NCBI GenBank assembly: GCA_030407315.1
Contig: JALQPE010002231.1
Location: 1-64,000, forward strand
DNA from: Asparagopsis taxiformis
Lineage: Eukaryota; Rhodophyta; Florideophyceae; Bonnemaisoniales; Bonnemaisoniaceae
Reading direction: 5' to 3'
DNA: 64,000 nucleotides
Positions 43,359-53,179 of this stretch are shown here, in pieces. Each line of letters starts with the position of its first letter. Position 1 is the stretch's first letter. Position numbers and translations under genes: made by a program. Under the pieces are notes generated by a model. The model had not been told where the DNA came from. It saw only the letters and a list, made by a program, of their open reading frames with translations, and searched no databases.

Positions 43359-46229
43359 ATGAGTAAGCGATTCTTTCAAGCAAAACACAAAATAAGCTCG
43401 ACAGAACCTAGTTCTGGTCGGGAGGATGCATCCGTTAAAGCATTGTTCGCTGATATCATGGAAGGCTCGACAAACAGCCGTGTAGATCCTCGATCTTGCA
43501 TTCCGTTGACATCAATTCGTCAAATATCCCGCTCTGGTGTCTTGAGATTGAAGTCTATATTCAGTGGAGGTTCCACAGTTTCTTCGGGAAAGAGAGATGG
43601 AATGCCCATAGAGAATATTGGAGATGGATTTGTTGCTGGATCTGATAATGCTATTGTTGTAGAGCTAACGGGAGGTTTGAAAAGACATGTGTTGGACTTC
43701 TTCCGATCTAAACTCGGCTCGGACGGGGAACCTATCTCTGAATCCCAAGCCGCAGAAAAAGCAGAAGATCGTTCTGTCTGGTACGGAGTAGTAGACGGAA
43801 TGCACAGAATGACTGCTATTCGTGAGTTAATAGACGAAGATCCAGAACACTGGGAGTCTTTCTTGTGGCCTGTGACTATTCTGAAAGGCGGACACAGCTT
43901 GCAAACTTTGAAGCAATTAGGAAGGCATCAGAATAAGAAACATGATGCATCCTTTTACATCGAATCAACTTTCTATGATACTTTGGTCGGTTTAAGAGAT
44001 GAAGCTGACCGATTGAAGACCATGTCGAATGGTAGAGCTCCATCTGCGAAACAGATCGCTTCAGCGTATGATGGTTGTACGCATCTGAAGGATAATACTA
44101 TAAGACAAGCAGCAACAACAGCAGTTAGACTTCCACTAAGTGTAATACATGAGATCGGAGTAATCATGAACGAAGAGCACCCGGATTTGGCAGAACCAAG
44201 TTCTGCTGAATATAAACCGCTGGAAAAATCCATGAATATGCGATGCACCGATTGTCGAGTATACAGGAAATTCATCAACATAACTTCAATCAAGTCCGCG
44301 ACAAAGTTCATGAGAGCCTCAGGTCCGGACGGAGAAAAGAATCAAATCAACACGCTCCACCGGCTGAGGGAAATTTCTAGAACGAACAAGTTCAAAGCAG
44401 CATCGTATAAGGTAACAGTGGAGCAGTTTGAGAGTGCTTGTAGTGCAATGAGGGAGGCTCGAAAGTTTGAAGCTCTTTTAGAAGATGATGAATGGCCGTC
44501 TGGAATGGAAGTAGTCAAGCACAACTTACTCCGTACCACAAAATTTGATTGTGAAGTTACTGCCAATTTCGGGAATGATGGAGATGTTTTAGATTCTCTT
44601 CTTAAACAATATCGGAAAGTTTGTCCTGAGGCTGCACCGCTTAAAGAAAAAAAGTTTTCCGAGAATTTCACCAGGGAGAAAGAACTTCAGGCTAAAGACA
44701 ATTGTACTGCCTTAGCTTCCGCGGATGATTCTCTTCCAATCGCAGCTGAAGATATCACTAAAGGGGGTGAAGTTCCTGAAGATCAAGTTCCACATCCAGT
44801 GCCGAGCATCACTATAGAAGGAAAGGCACCAAGAACATTACCACAGGATCTAGGCGATATGCCTGAATCAGAAGTCTTGACCAAACCTAATTCGGAACCA
44901 AATTCCGTTCAACCGAAGCAGGTTAACAGGAATAATTCCGCTCCATCAAACGCTCCGAGTGCCAATTCTGTCCGACTGAATACGCGTCCAAAACGAGTTG
45001 CTTGTACTACAGAAGTGCTGGATGAGAAAATTAACTATCTTGACGAATTGGGTGTTTCATGCCACCAGATGAAATGGCAAGATTTTGATAAGACCGTTTG
45101 GACAGATGGTGATGCTCTCTTCGATCTTATACTGACAGATCCACCGTATGGGACGCCTAAATCTCGTTCTTTGCGAAACACTTCTTACGATAACTTCATA
45201 GATGACAAGGAAGTGAAAGAGATATGTCAGTTTGCCAGGCGCGTCTTGAAGCCGGGAGGGTGGTTTCTTGCATTTGTTTCATTTCGAAACTTCGAACTTT
45301 TCTACAACGAACTTCACCGCATCGGATTTGCCGGACCAGAATACCCATTCGTAATTATGAAGGATACCAGTACGATGCAAGCTCACAGAGGTGATCAGTT
45401 TCCTCAGAACGCTTGTGAATTTTCTGTCATTGCAAGGGCACCAGGAATTTCGAAAAGTGCATTCAAGCCAGATTTGAGGAGCCCTTACAACTTCGTTCCT
45501 TCAAAGACAAGCAGACGGTTTGCTGCTATGTCAGGTATACCCGTTTCAAAAGAAAAGCTCCTTTTGCCAGGCACGAAATCTCCCGTCCTAACAGAGGAGA
45601 AAAATGTGGGTCTGCTTGCTGAACTAATCAATACATTTTGTCCAGAACGGGGTTCTGTTTTGGATATTTACGGAGGTACTTTCACTACTGGAATAGCTTC
45701 GTTGCGAACTGCACGTTCATGTGTAGTAATCGAGTCAAGCGCATCTACATTTCGTCTTGCCCATGAGAGGCTACGTGCAGTGGCAGAGATACTGTACCGA
45801 AAAAGTCCATCCTCACACCACGCAATGAAGAAGAGAAAGACGCGAGAGAATTCAAAAGCTGAAAGCAGTGGAGAAATCACGAAGATGATCGAAAAGAGCA
45901 GTACTATTGTTCAAAGTGGAAACGATATGCTGAAAGGAGGGGACGGAGTTGAATTACTCCTTGATGGAATCACTATTGGTCATGCAAAGCTTCTGTCAGC
46001 TCCAGATAATGACAGTGATTTACATACTTCTATTCATAATGTTCCTCTCTCTGAGTACGAGAAAGATGGCCAGAAGCTAGTTGCATGCTATTCCTTCAAA
46101 GTTAAGGAGGATGCTGGCGATAAAAAATACCCATATGGTTATGGAGGCATCGAGAAGCCTCCGGGAAACCTGAAGGGCTTAGCGGGAATATTCTCTTGGG
46201 ACCTACACAGCATGAGATGTTCCAATTGA
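43359..46229 (+). CDS. ParB-like domain / DNA methyltransferase with a distinct C-terminal domain
   Basis: The protein has 956 residues from ATG 43359 (MSKRFFQAKHK); the frame is open upstream without an ATG. A ParB-like domain carries VVDGMHRMTAI (D146). The helical middle matches the homologue at 2126-5023, including DCRVYR and NLLRTTKFD. The methyltransferase has motif IV TDPPYG (D594) and motif I VLDIYGGTFTTG (about 767), the permuted beta-class order. After a basic stretch the C-terminus lacks the zinc finger of the first copy. It ends instead in a 90-residue domain (VELLLDGITIG...IFSWDLHSMR) shared with the frame at 29561-30361. The transposase-like gene starts 211 bp downstream on the same strand. 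The role is DNA base methylation linked to the element; different C-terminal readers suggest different targeting. Confidence 0.85.
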   Translation: MSKRFFQAKHKISSTEPSSGREDASVKALFADIMEGSTNSRVDPRSCIPLTSIRQISRSGVLRLKSIFSGGSTVSSGKRDGMPIENIGDGFVAGSDNAIVVELTGGLKRHVLDFFRSKLGSDGEPISESQAAEKAEDRSVWYGVVDGMHRMTAIRELIDEDPEHWESFLWPVTILKGGHSLQTLKQLGRHQNKKHDASFYIESTFYDTLVGLRDEADRLKTMSNGRAPSAKQIASAYDGCTHLKDNTIRQAATTAVRLPLSVIHEIGVIMNEEHPDLAEPSSAEYKPLEKSMNMRCTDCRVYRKFINITSIKSATKFMRASGPDGEKNQINTLHRLREISRTNKFKAASYKVTVEQFESACSAMREARKFEALLEDDEWPSGMEVVKHNLLRTTKFDCEVTANFGNDGDVLDSLLKQYRKVCPEAAPLKEKKFSENFTREKELQAKDNCTALASADDSLPIAAEDITKGGEVPEDQVPHPVPSITIEGKAPRTLPQDLGDMPESEVLTKPNSEPNSVQPKQVNRNNSAPSNAPSANSVRLNTRPKRVACTTEVLDEKINYLDELGVSCHQMKWQDFDKTVWTDGDALFDLILTDPPYGTPKSRSLRNTSYDNFIDDKEVKEICQFARRVLKPGGWFLAFVSFRNFELFYNELHRIGFAGPEYPFVIMKDTSTMQAHRGDQFPQNACEFSVIARAPGISKSAFKPDLRSPYNFVPSKTSRRFAAMSGIPVSKEKLLLPGTKSPVLTEEKNVGLLAELINTFCPERGSVLDIYGGTFTTGIASLRTARSCVVIESSASTFRLAHERLRAVAEILYRKSPSSHHAMKKRKTRENSKAESSGEITKMIEKSSTIVQSGNDMLKGGDGVELLLDGITIGHAKLLSAPDNDSDLHTSIHNVPLSEYEKDGQKLVACYSFKVKEDAGDKKYPYGYGGIEKPPGNLKGLAGIFSWDLHSMRCSN

Positions 46230-46440
46230 GATAAAGATGTTTGCGAATGAGTACTATTTTTGTACATTGCACTACTGAAGAGCGATTCCAAACATCTAGA
46301 GAAGAATGGAATAAATCTTTTCACATCGATCATTACCGTTGTACAATATTTGGCGCCAAATTTGTTCTCTGTTTTTGTAAGTTTGAATTATATGCTCTAT
46401 CAGTACTTACAAATTTTGCCCGCCTTCTGTTCACCTCTCA

Positions 46441-49065
46441 ATGAAAGTGAGCGTTCGAAGTGAAAACCACTGCAAACTCATGGAGGACACATTTTGCCTC
46501 TCCGACACCAACCGCAAACTGATTCACAAAAGTGCTGTCGGTATTCTTGCAACGCTGGGGATCGAAGCCGAAGCTGAACAATGCACCAGCGAGAACTCAT
46601 TTCCGCATCATCCAAACCGATCAAAATCATCTGCAAACCAAGGAATTCCATTGAGCAATGATATAATTCCAATTCGTTTCAACAGAAACCGCCAAGAATA
46701 TGTCAGAGGTTCATTGAATCGTTCGGAATCTGGAATTCTTTTGGAGCGTAATGACGGTTACGGAAATATTCCATTTCAATCACCGCTGGAAGTAAAACAA
46801 GCTTCTGTATCTGACTGCTTATCTCCAAGTACTGCAACAGAAAGATATTCTGATTCTTGTGCGTCATCTTGTCCAATTGGAAAACCATCCATCTATCAGT
46901 TGGATACAAGTCCACGAAAAAGCCATGATAGCGACAAGAGGAGTAATGGAAATCGTGTGAGCAAAAGGATGATCGAGAAGAGGAAGCATGTCACGTCTTT
47001 ATCTAATCTAGACATCAGAAAACAGTTCTGTTGTAAGAAAAGGAGATGCTTTCGAAGTACAGACCCAACGTTTCTGAGGTCTGAAGTCAGCCGAGTACTT
47101 TTATGGGGAAGGATTGATCGGCGAAGATACTTGGAGAAATTATTCGATCCCAGCTCTAAAGTTTACCTTTTTTGCGGGAGGAAAGTCTGCTACAAATTCC
47201 TGGAGTCTTCCTTCATGTTTTCTAGACACATGCAACGATCAGTGAAGATTTCATGGGCAAATGGAAGATCAGTCTGTTTTTCATCAGCTCAAAAAGACCC
47301 AGAGAGTCCACAGAGGGACTCTGTTATATGTTTCCTGGACAGATTTGCGGATTCTACAGCGGAGCGAATGCCTGACACCAACGAAAGACACCTTCCACTC
47401 TTTCAAAAGAAATCTGTCTATGAAGTTTTCCGAGAACAGTACACTGTTCTGCATGGATATCATAATATACCTTCTTTGGCATACTTCTACACAACTTGGA
47501 AGAAGTATTGCGGTGATATCAAAGTAAGAAGAATTCAGCGATTCACAAAATGTACTGATTGTGAGTATATTCGGGACGCTCTAGCCAAGTATGGAACAGA
47601 CAAGAAGAGTACAGCTCCTCTTCTTGAACGGAGACGTTTGCATATAGAGATGGTTTCTCGGGAACGTAGAGAGTATCAGAAGAGGTGTGAGCTAGCGGCG
47701 TTGTACCCTTCGCAGTATACATCACTTATCGTGGATGGTGCAGACCAGTCTGGATATGGGCTTCCCCATTTCACTGTCAATACAAAAGCGACAGTTGGGC
47801 ATAGTTTGAAGGTCAGGCTGATAGGTGTACTAGAGCATGGTGCCCGAAAACATCTCTCGTTGTACACCATGACCGCAGAATTTGAAACTGGTGCTAACCA
47901 TATCGTGGAAGCGCTTCACAGAACGCTTTCAAGCAAAGCATTAGGATCTAAACTACAGGGAAAACTTTTTTTGCAAGTTGACAATTGCACACGGGAGAAC
48001 AAAAATTCATTCTTGTTCTGCTACTTGGAATGCTTAGTGGCATGGGGTGTGTACGAAGAGATATTTGTGTCTTTCCTTCCTATAGGACACACTCACTCTG
48101 ATATCGACCAAGCCTTCAGTTGTACATCAAGGAGACTGAAATTCAATAACGCAGCAACTATGGAGGATCTCCACGATGAACTGCGAAAGTCTTTCACGCC
48201 TGAACCATCTGTCTCCCGCATGCTACACATTATCAATTTCTCGGGTTTATGTAAGATGGAAAACTGTATTGGGAAGGTGAAACCTTTTTCAAAGTACCGC
48301 TACTTCAGATTCTTCAGAGATCCCGAAACAGAACGGGGTTCTGCCTTCTTCAAAACTGCTTGTGATGTCAAAATTTCTTGTGATGACCAGTGGAGAAGCC
48401 TTCCAGCATTGACCAATGGTCTCAAAGGATTTACTCGATCTCCACCAAACCTTCACGCGGCACCCTGTAACTCTGTTGTCTGTCCACCAGATAAGGAAAA
48501 AATTCTTCTAAGGCTCAGATCAGAGGAGGTAAGGGTGAACAGTGTCGCTAAAATGAGATCACTTCATGCACTGGTTGCTCAAGTGTACAGAGACAGAGAC
48601 GAACCACTACATTGGAACTTGGAAGAGTGCGTAGAGCTGAATGGAATTTACAGTAATCAGAGTTTTTCCAACCATGGGTTTGACGAGGATGAAGAAAATT
48701 TACAGGAAATGATGGCTCAAACAGACCTACCTTATTCTAGGAATCGATTTGTTGCTGTTAATGGATACGGATGTACGAAGGAAATGCCTTTCTGGCTAGG
48801 ACAGATTATCGAATGTATCCAGGATGGAAGTGGCGTGACAAGAAATCTGTTCATAAGATGGTATGAAGTGTATGACAAAGGGGATGCATGGAGTGGTAAG
48901 TATCGTCCGGCGACAGTTGGAAGAGGAAAAAATATAGACCCTTGGCAAGGGAATATTTCTGTGGATACAGTAATAGCTGAGTTTGATTCTTTGACGAACA
49001 AGAAACTCAGAGCAGGAGTAGAGAAGGAAATTAGAGCAGGTTTAGTAGCATTGGGGAAATACTGA
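46441..49065 (+). CDS. DUF7869-like transposase-like protein, second copy
   Basis: The protein has 874 residues from ATG 46441. It contains the Cys-rich motif FCCKKRRCF, KVCYKFLESSFMFSRH, FTKCTDCEYI, and the three acidic motifs VDGADQS (D432), VDNCTRENKN (D514) and LPIGHTHSDIDQ (D554/D556). The C-terminal beta-rich module (PFWLGQIIECI...IRWYEVY) is also present. It is much diverged from the copy at 6406 but collinear throughout the recognisable domains. It is tandem with, not divergent from, the ParB-methyltransferase, since the core-less paralogue takes the divergent position. No inverted repeats were recognised around this module. Confidence 0.75.
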   Translation: MKVSVRSENHCKLMEDTFCLSDTNRKLIHKSAVGILATLGIEAEAEQCTSENSFPHHPNRSKSSANQGIPLSNDIIPIRFNRNRQEYVRGSLNRSESGILLERNDGYGNIPFQSPLEVKQASVSDCLSPSTATERYSDSCASSCPIGKPSIYQLDTSPRKSHDSDKRSNGNRVSKRMIEKRKHVTSLSNLDIRKQFCCKKRRCFRSTDPTFLRSEVSRVLLWGRIDRRRYLEKLFDPSSKVYLFCGRKVCYKFLESSFMFSRHMQRSVKISWANGRSVCFSSAQKDPESPQRDSVICFLDRFADSTAERMPDTNERHLPLFQKKSVYEVFREQYTVLHGYHNIPSLAYFYTTWKKYCGDIKVRRIQRFTKCTDCEYIRDALAKYGTDKKSTAPLLERRRLHIEMVSRERREYQKRCELAALYPSQYTSLIVDGADQSGYGLPHFTVNTKATVGHSLKVRLIGVLEHGARKHLSLYTMTAEFETGANHIVEALHRTLSSKALGSKLQGKLFLQVDNCTRENKNSFLFCYLECLVAWGVYEEIFVSFLPIGHTHSDIDQAFSCTSRRLKFNNAATMEDLHDELRKSFTPEPSVSRMLHIINFSGLCKMENCIGKVKPFSKYRYFRFFRDPETERGSAFFKTACDVKISCDDQWRSLPALTNGLKGFTRSPPNLHAAPCNSVVCPPDKEKILLRLRSEEVRVNSVAKMRSLHALVAQVYRDRDEPLHWNLEECVELNGIYSNQSFSNHGFDEDEENLQEMMAQTDLPYSRNRFVAVNGYGCTKEMPFWLGQIIECIQDGSGVTRNLFIRWYEVYDKGDAWSGKYRPATVGRGKNIDPWQGNISVDTVIAEFDSLTNKKLRAGVEKEIRAGLVALGKY

Positions 49066-49169
49066 ACTGTTCTTTGTAATATTTCTGCACCACGGAAATG
49101 AAATAACCATGAGATCAATCGATTTCGGAACATTTATGAAAAGGTCAATCAATATCAGAATATGGAAAT

Positions 49170-49763
49170 TTATTCAATCATTTTCGAAACAAATTTATTC
49201 TTAACTCGAAAATATATTCTGTTCATACAAAAATCAGTGTTATAGGCGCGCGAGCCTTCTTCGTAATTCGGAACGCTTCCGCTCGGCGGAGCGGAACTTC
49301 CGGCGACGATTTCGTTGAATTCTACGACAAACGAGTCGAGTCTTCCCTCCACGGCGGAGAGGCGGTTTCGTAAATATTCGTTTTCCCGTTCGAGGGTCTC
49401 TGAGCGTTCACGTAACGCCAGAGCTTCGCGCTCCGAGACTCCGAGTCTCTGCCTTACGGCTTCGTCGACGGCCGCGTCGCTCGCCCTTTCGATGTGACCT
49501 CGAAGGTCTTCGTACACTACACGTAGTGCCGTGGGAGTCACGTTCCCTTCGTTGAGCTGACCGCGCGTTGCGGGGTCCATACTCACGGACTCAAACGGGC
49601 TTACCGTACGTGGTAGCTGGCCGATCGCCTCGATATCCGGCGGGATAGATCGATCAGTCGCGAAGATCGCTTCTGCTGACAAGGCCACGTCGGCTTCGGC
49701 GTCCGCTGACGTTGGCAACGGTTGCCTGGGCGACGCGCTGGAATTCGACACAGCGTAATTCAT
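49170..49763 (-). CDS. Coiled-coil protein, probable retroelement gag-like remnant
   Basis: The protein has 197 residues from ATG 49763. A polar N-terminus is followed by a clear coiled coil (VSEREALALRERSETLERENEYLRNRLSAVEGRL). The last 25 residues are AT-rich in sequence (NRIYFRVKNKF...), unlike the GC-rich body, which suggests the frame runs across an insertion junction near 49240. It lies just beside the left LTR and has the composition of the gag-like genes to its right. No domain is recognised. Confidence 0.45.
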   Translation of the reverse strand: MNYAVSNSSASPRQPLPTSADAEADVALSAEAIFATDRSIPPDIEAIGQLPRTVSPFESVSMDPATRGQLNEGNVTPTALRVVYEDLRGHIERASDAAVDEAVRQRLGVSEREALALRERSETLERENEYLRNRLSAVEGRLDSFVVEFNEIVAGSSAPPSGSVPNYEEGSRAYNTDFCMNRIYFRVKNKFVSKMIE

Positions 49764-49889
49764 AGACCGTCGTCTGTAGCACGTAGCTTTTCGTTAACGT
49801 AAAAGAGCTCAACCTCGTTGGTTGTCGTTATGCTCGTAGCAACTTCTAGGTCGAGAGACCAGTGTGGGACGATAGTTCGTTAGACGAAG

Positions 49890-50524
49890 TAGCTGGTACG
49901 AGCTAGTGGACACGCTGTCCTTACGAAACGAACGAACAGACCACCCGCTGGTGTTTTGACTGTATGTTAGGTAGAACGGTAGAGATAGGTTAGCGAGTAG
50001 ACACGAGCGTCACGACGCAACAATCCACGCGAGGATTACTTTAGCAAACGAGGTGGTACGTCACCGGAGGCGCTCTCAACCAAGCCCAGAGGCACTACAC
50101 GCAATCAGCCTTACGTGCGGCGATGGGTAGGGAGTACGCAGCTCGACGGAGACGAAGCCTCGCTAGGCAAAACGTAAACGTAAAACGTAGAAGTCAGTCG
50201 TAGACTAGAGCCGTTGCTCGTTCGATGAATTGTCCCCTTTCCCTCCCGGCACGATGCCAATACCTATGTAGCCACGATGGCATCGCTTTACAGTGTAAAC
50301 ACTGCTCGTAACGTCCCCGAATGGGAAAGGACCTTGTGGGTCACACGTAGGGACCCGTTGGTCCGTTGGCCGTTGCCAGTACGTTCGTTGCACACGTGTG
50401 CAGGTTGCGCGCGCGCATGCGCCAGCTATGTTCGTGCATTGCTGTCGTCGGTCGTGTCCGCCGAAATTCGAATTCCGCGGAAAACGTAAATATTTGCAAT
50501 TTCGGAATTGCCACGTATACTACA
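49890..50524 (-). repeat. 3' LTR (element on minus strand)
   Basis: This is a direct repeat of 52544-53179 with scattered substitutions and small indels. The gag-like reading frame runs into it and stops at 50341. Confidence 0.9.
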
Positions 50525-52512
50525 ATAACCACCTTCTCCGGTGCCACTCCTGTGATGTTGATACTGACCAGTTCCTGTGGATAATCATCGCCCCCAAGGG
50601 CCACCTTCAACAACCGACGAACTACCGAACCAGGTAACTCCCGACTATAGGGGACCACGTCCGACACCGGCACCTTCGGGATATCGTACCAAGTACTGCT
50701 CACCCTATTGAGGAATTCCTCCGCCATCACCGGCACAAAGCCCCGCGTCTCGGCGGTACGAGCCAACTCGATCCCTATAAGGATATCCCTCTCCAACTCG
50801 AGGTACGATCGGAACCTGCCCATCCGCCATTCGGGCGCGCGCGCCCGAATGGCGGATGGACATGCTCTTCGCGACGCGTCGCGAAGAGCGGAATTGTGGA
50901 AGTACACCAGCGACGGAGGGTCGGCAACGGGCAAACACATCGGTGGAGATGACTGGCCTTCCCAAGTGCGCTCATCCCATAGCGGGTCCAAAGCTTCCCT
51001 CGCTACCTTCATGGGTCTAGCAGCCGGCTCAGCAGAGCTACCATGACGGTGCGCGAACACGCGATAATCATTCGCCGTCACCTGACGCCCCATCCTTCGG
51101 GAAGTAACCCTAGCGTGCAAACGCATATGATGCTCATAGCTACCCGTATCGGGACGTGGAGGGTACGCGAACCAGCGTGACCGAATCATCGGTAGATCCG
51201 CTACGGAGCCTTGGTACGATCCCTCTTGGAACAAGCGACGATTCATACGTTCGACGTAAAGCGCATCTCCGGGATGAAGGAGGAAAGTCCTGTCGCTACA
51301 TAGCGTATGTGGAACACGGAAGTGACGCATCGGGCGACTCGAGGGGAGACGGGCGTAAGCCGACCAACACTCGTTTTGAACCTGGTGGTTTTGACCCCGG
51401 AGGGAGCTCATGAGAAGCATGTCGCGACGTAACTCGCTTCTCGGGCGATCCGTAAAATCCCTACGAGGGAGCCGCGCAAACGGGTAGTGTTCCCAAGGAG
51501 CGGCGAGCCCACGCCTGAAAGGCAAGGCTTGGGAGTCGAATACCACCAGCTCATCAGCATTGGCTGGATAGAATTCTCCTATGGAGCGCCAATTGGCAGT
51601 CGGCTTAGGTGCCCGAAGGGGAGCATCGTGTGACGTAACGGCTGGTGCTGGGGCAGACGCAACCGCGTAAGGATCAGCTAGGGAGGTGCCCGACGGTCTT
51701 ACGCCTACGGAGGCATCGGCAGGAGCCGCACCAGACCCACTCCGGGCAACTCTGCCAGTAGAGGCGTACGGGTCTACGACCTTCTCGACAGGTTGAGTAT
51801 TAGCCTCTTCGGCTGCTGCCTCCTCGGCTTCTGCTCGAGCGGCCTCGCGGCGCAACTCTTCCTCTCTACGCTTTCTAGCGTCCGCCAGTATCTGCTGGTT
51901 GCGGCGACCATAGTCCTCGTAAGGATTCGCTGAAGCGTTACGACCAGAAGAGGTACGAGCCGTGGGGGCGGAAGGACGAGAAGTAATCGGACGCGAACCT
52001 GGCGAAGGCCTGACGTTCGGTTGCCTTGTTGGCCTGGGCGTAGCGCCTCCCTCGGCGACAACCTCTATCACCTCCTCGGTATTGGCCGGCATAGCTCCCT
52101 TTGGGGACGGACCGGTGGCCTTCGATGGCTCACCTTCGCGCGACGGCAGGTTAACCGACGACGGTTTTATACTAGCCACCGGAGTGGAAGGCTTCGGGGA
52201 AGCAGGCGATTCAGCCGGAACGGAGTCGCGCTCTTGTGCACTTGCCCTGGTAGGGGGGACCGTCTCTTCGGAACGTGCTTGTGAATTCACAACCTTTCCA
52301 GCAGGCGACGCTGGATCAGCGGGGCCTTTGGCGGCAGTCGAACGAGTTCGCGTTTGCGTTTGAGCCGCGGCGGCTGCCGGCGCGCGTGCCGCGGAAGTCG
52401 ACGAAGACTTAGCCGGTGTTGGCGGAGCCCCGGTGCGGGAAGAGGATGCCTGGTGGCGAGTGGTTAGGCGGCGAACGCTTGAGCGTGTGGTTGGGCGGTT
52501 GGGCGAACCCAT
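50341..52512 (-). CDS. Gag-like protein of the non-autonomous LTR element
   Basis: The protein has 723 residues from ATG 52512 (MGSPNRPTTRSS), 31 bases inside the 5' LTR boundary. The N-terminal part is Ser/Pro/Ala-rich with a basic start and an Arg/Glu-rich helix (RKRREEELRREAARAEAEEAAAEE). The body matches the protein at 53775-56003 at several points: CSDRTFLLHPGDALYVERM, TANDYRVF, a VYFHNSALRDA segment, and an ELERDILIGIELARTAE helix. No protease or polymerase motif is present. The last 60 residues are encoded by the 3' LTR. A structural (capsid-type) role is inferred from context only. Two perfect palindromes interrupt the frame at 50820-50888. Confidence 0.6.
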   Translation of the reverse strand: MGSPNRPTTRSSVRRLTTRHQASSSRTGAPPTPAKSSSTSAARAPAAAAAQTQTRTRSTAAKGPADPASPAGKVVNSQARSEETVPPTRASAQERDSVPAESPASPKPSTPVASIKPSSVNLPSREGEPSKATGPSPKGAMPANTEEVIEVVAEGGATPRPTRQPNVRPSPGSRPITSRPSAPTARTSSGRNASANPYEDYGRRNQQILADARKRREEELRREAARAEAEEAAAEEANTQPVEKVVDPYASTGRVARSGSGAAPADASVGVRPSGTSLADPYAVASAPAPAVTSHDAPLRAPKPTANWRSIGEFYPANADELVVFDSQALPFRRGLAAPWEHYPFARLPRRDFTDRPRSELRRDMLLMSSLRGQNHQVQNECWSAYARLPSSRPMRHFRVPHTLCSDRTFLLHPGDALYVERMNRRLFQEGSYQGSVADLPMIRSRWFAYPPRPDTGSYEHHMRLHARVTSRRMGRQVTANDYRVFAHRHGSSAEPAARPMKVAREALDPLWDERTWEGQSSPPMCLPVADPPSLVYFHNSALRDASRRACPSAIRARAPEWRMGRFRSYLELERDILIGIELARTAETRGFVPVMAEEFLNRVSSTWYDIPKVPVSDVVPYSRELPGSVVRRLLKVALGGDDYPQELVSINITGVAPEKVVIVVYVAIPKLQIFTFSAEFEFRRTRPTTAMHEHSWRMRARNLHTCATNVLATANGPTGPYV
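50820..50888. repeat. Two adjacent perfect palindromes inside the gag-like gene (40 and 24 bp)
   Basis: Bases 50820-50859 form a perfect 40-bp palindrome with arms CCATCCGCCATTCGGGCGCG. After five bases, 50865-50888 is a perfect 24-bp palindrome with arms CTCTTCGCGACG. Both are read through in frame. Confidence 0.95.
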
Positions 52513-52543
52513 ATTGTCCCTGTGGAACAACGTTAGTTCTAGA

Positions 52544-53179
52544 TAGCTGGTACGAGCTACGGACACGCTGTCCTTACGAAACGAAACGAGCAGTCCACCC
52601 GCTGGTGTTTGACTGTATTGTTAGAACGGTAGAAGGTAGAGTGGTTAGCGAGTAGACACGAGCGTCACGACGCAACAATCCACGCGAGGATTACGTTAGC
52701 AAACGAGGTGGTACGTCACCGGAGGCGCTCTCAACCAAGCCCGGAGGCACTACACGCAATCAGCCTTACGTGCGGCGATGGGTAGGGAGTACGCAGCTCG
52801 ACGGAGACGAAGCCTCGTTAGGCAGAACGTAAACGTAAAACGTAGAAGTCAGTCGTAGACTAGAGCCGTTGCTCGATCGTTGTCTTGTCCCCTTTCCCTC
52901 CCGGCACGATGCCAATACCTATATGGCCACGATGGCATCGCTTTACAGTGTAAACACTGCTCGTAACGTCCCCGAATGGGAAAGGACCTTGTGGGTCACA
53001 CGTAGGGACCCGTTGGTCCGTTGGCCGTTGCCAATACGTTCGTTGCACACGTGTGCAGGTTGCGCGCGCGCATGCGCCAGCAATGTTCGTTCATTGCTGT
53101 CGCCGGTCGTATCCGCCGAAATTCGAATTCCGCGGGAAACGTAAATATTTGCAATTTCGGAATTGCCACGTATACTACA
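52544..53179 (-). repeat. 5' LTR (element on minus strand)
   Basis: This is a direct repeat of 49890-50524. On the minus strand it is preceded by a G-rich polypurine-like tract (GGGGGTGGGG, complement of 53184-53193), unusual for a 5' LTR. Confidence 0.9.

Larger units (their letters stand above)
49890..53179 (-). mobile_element. Non-autonomous LTR retroelement, 3.3 kb
   Basis: Direct repeats of about 635 bp at 49890-50524 and 52544-53179 flank a 2-kb interior with one gag-like gene and no reverse transcriptase or integrase. Read on the minus strand each LTR starts TGTAGTATACG, matching the usual TG start. It ends ACCAGCTA, not the usual CA. I could not find matching target-site duplications. 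The gene begins shortly after the right-hand (5') LTR. Confidence 0.85.
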
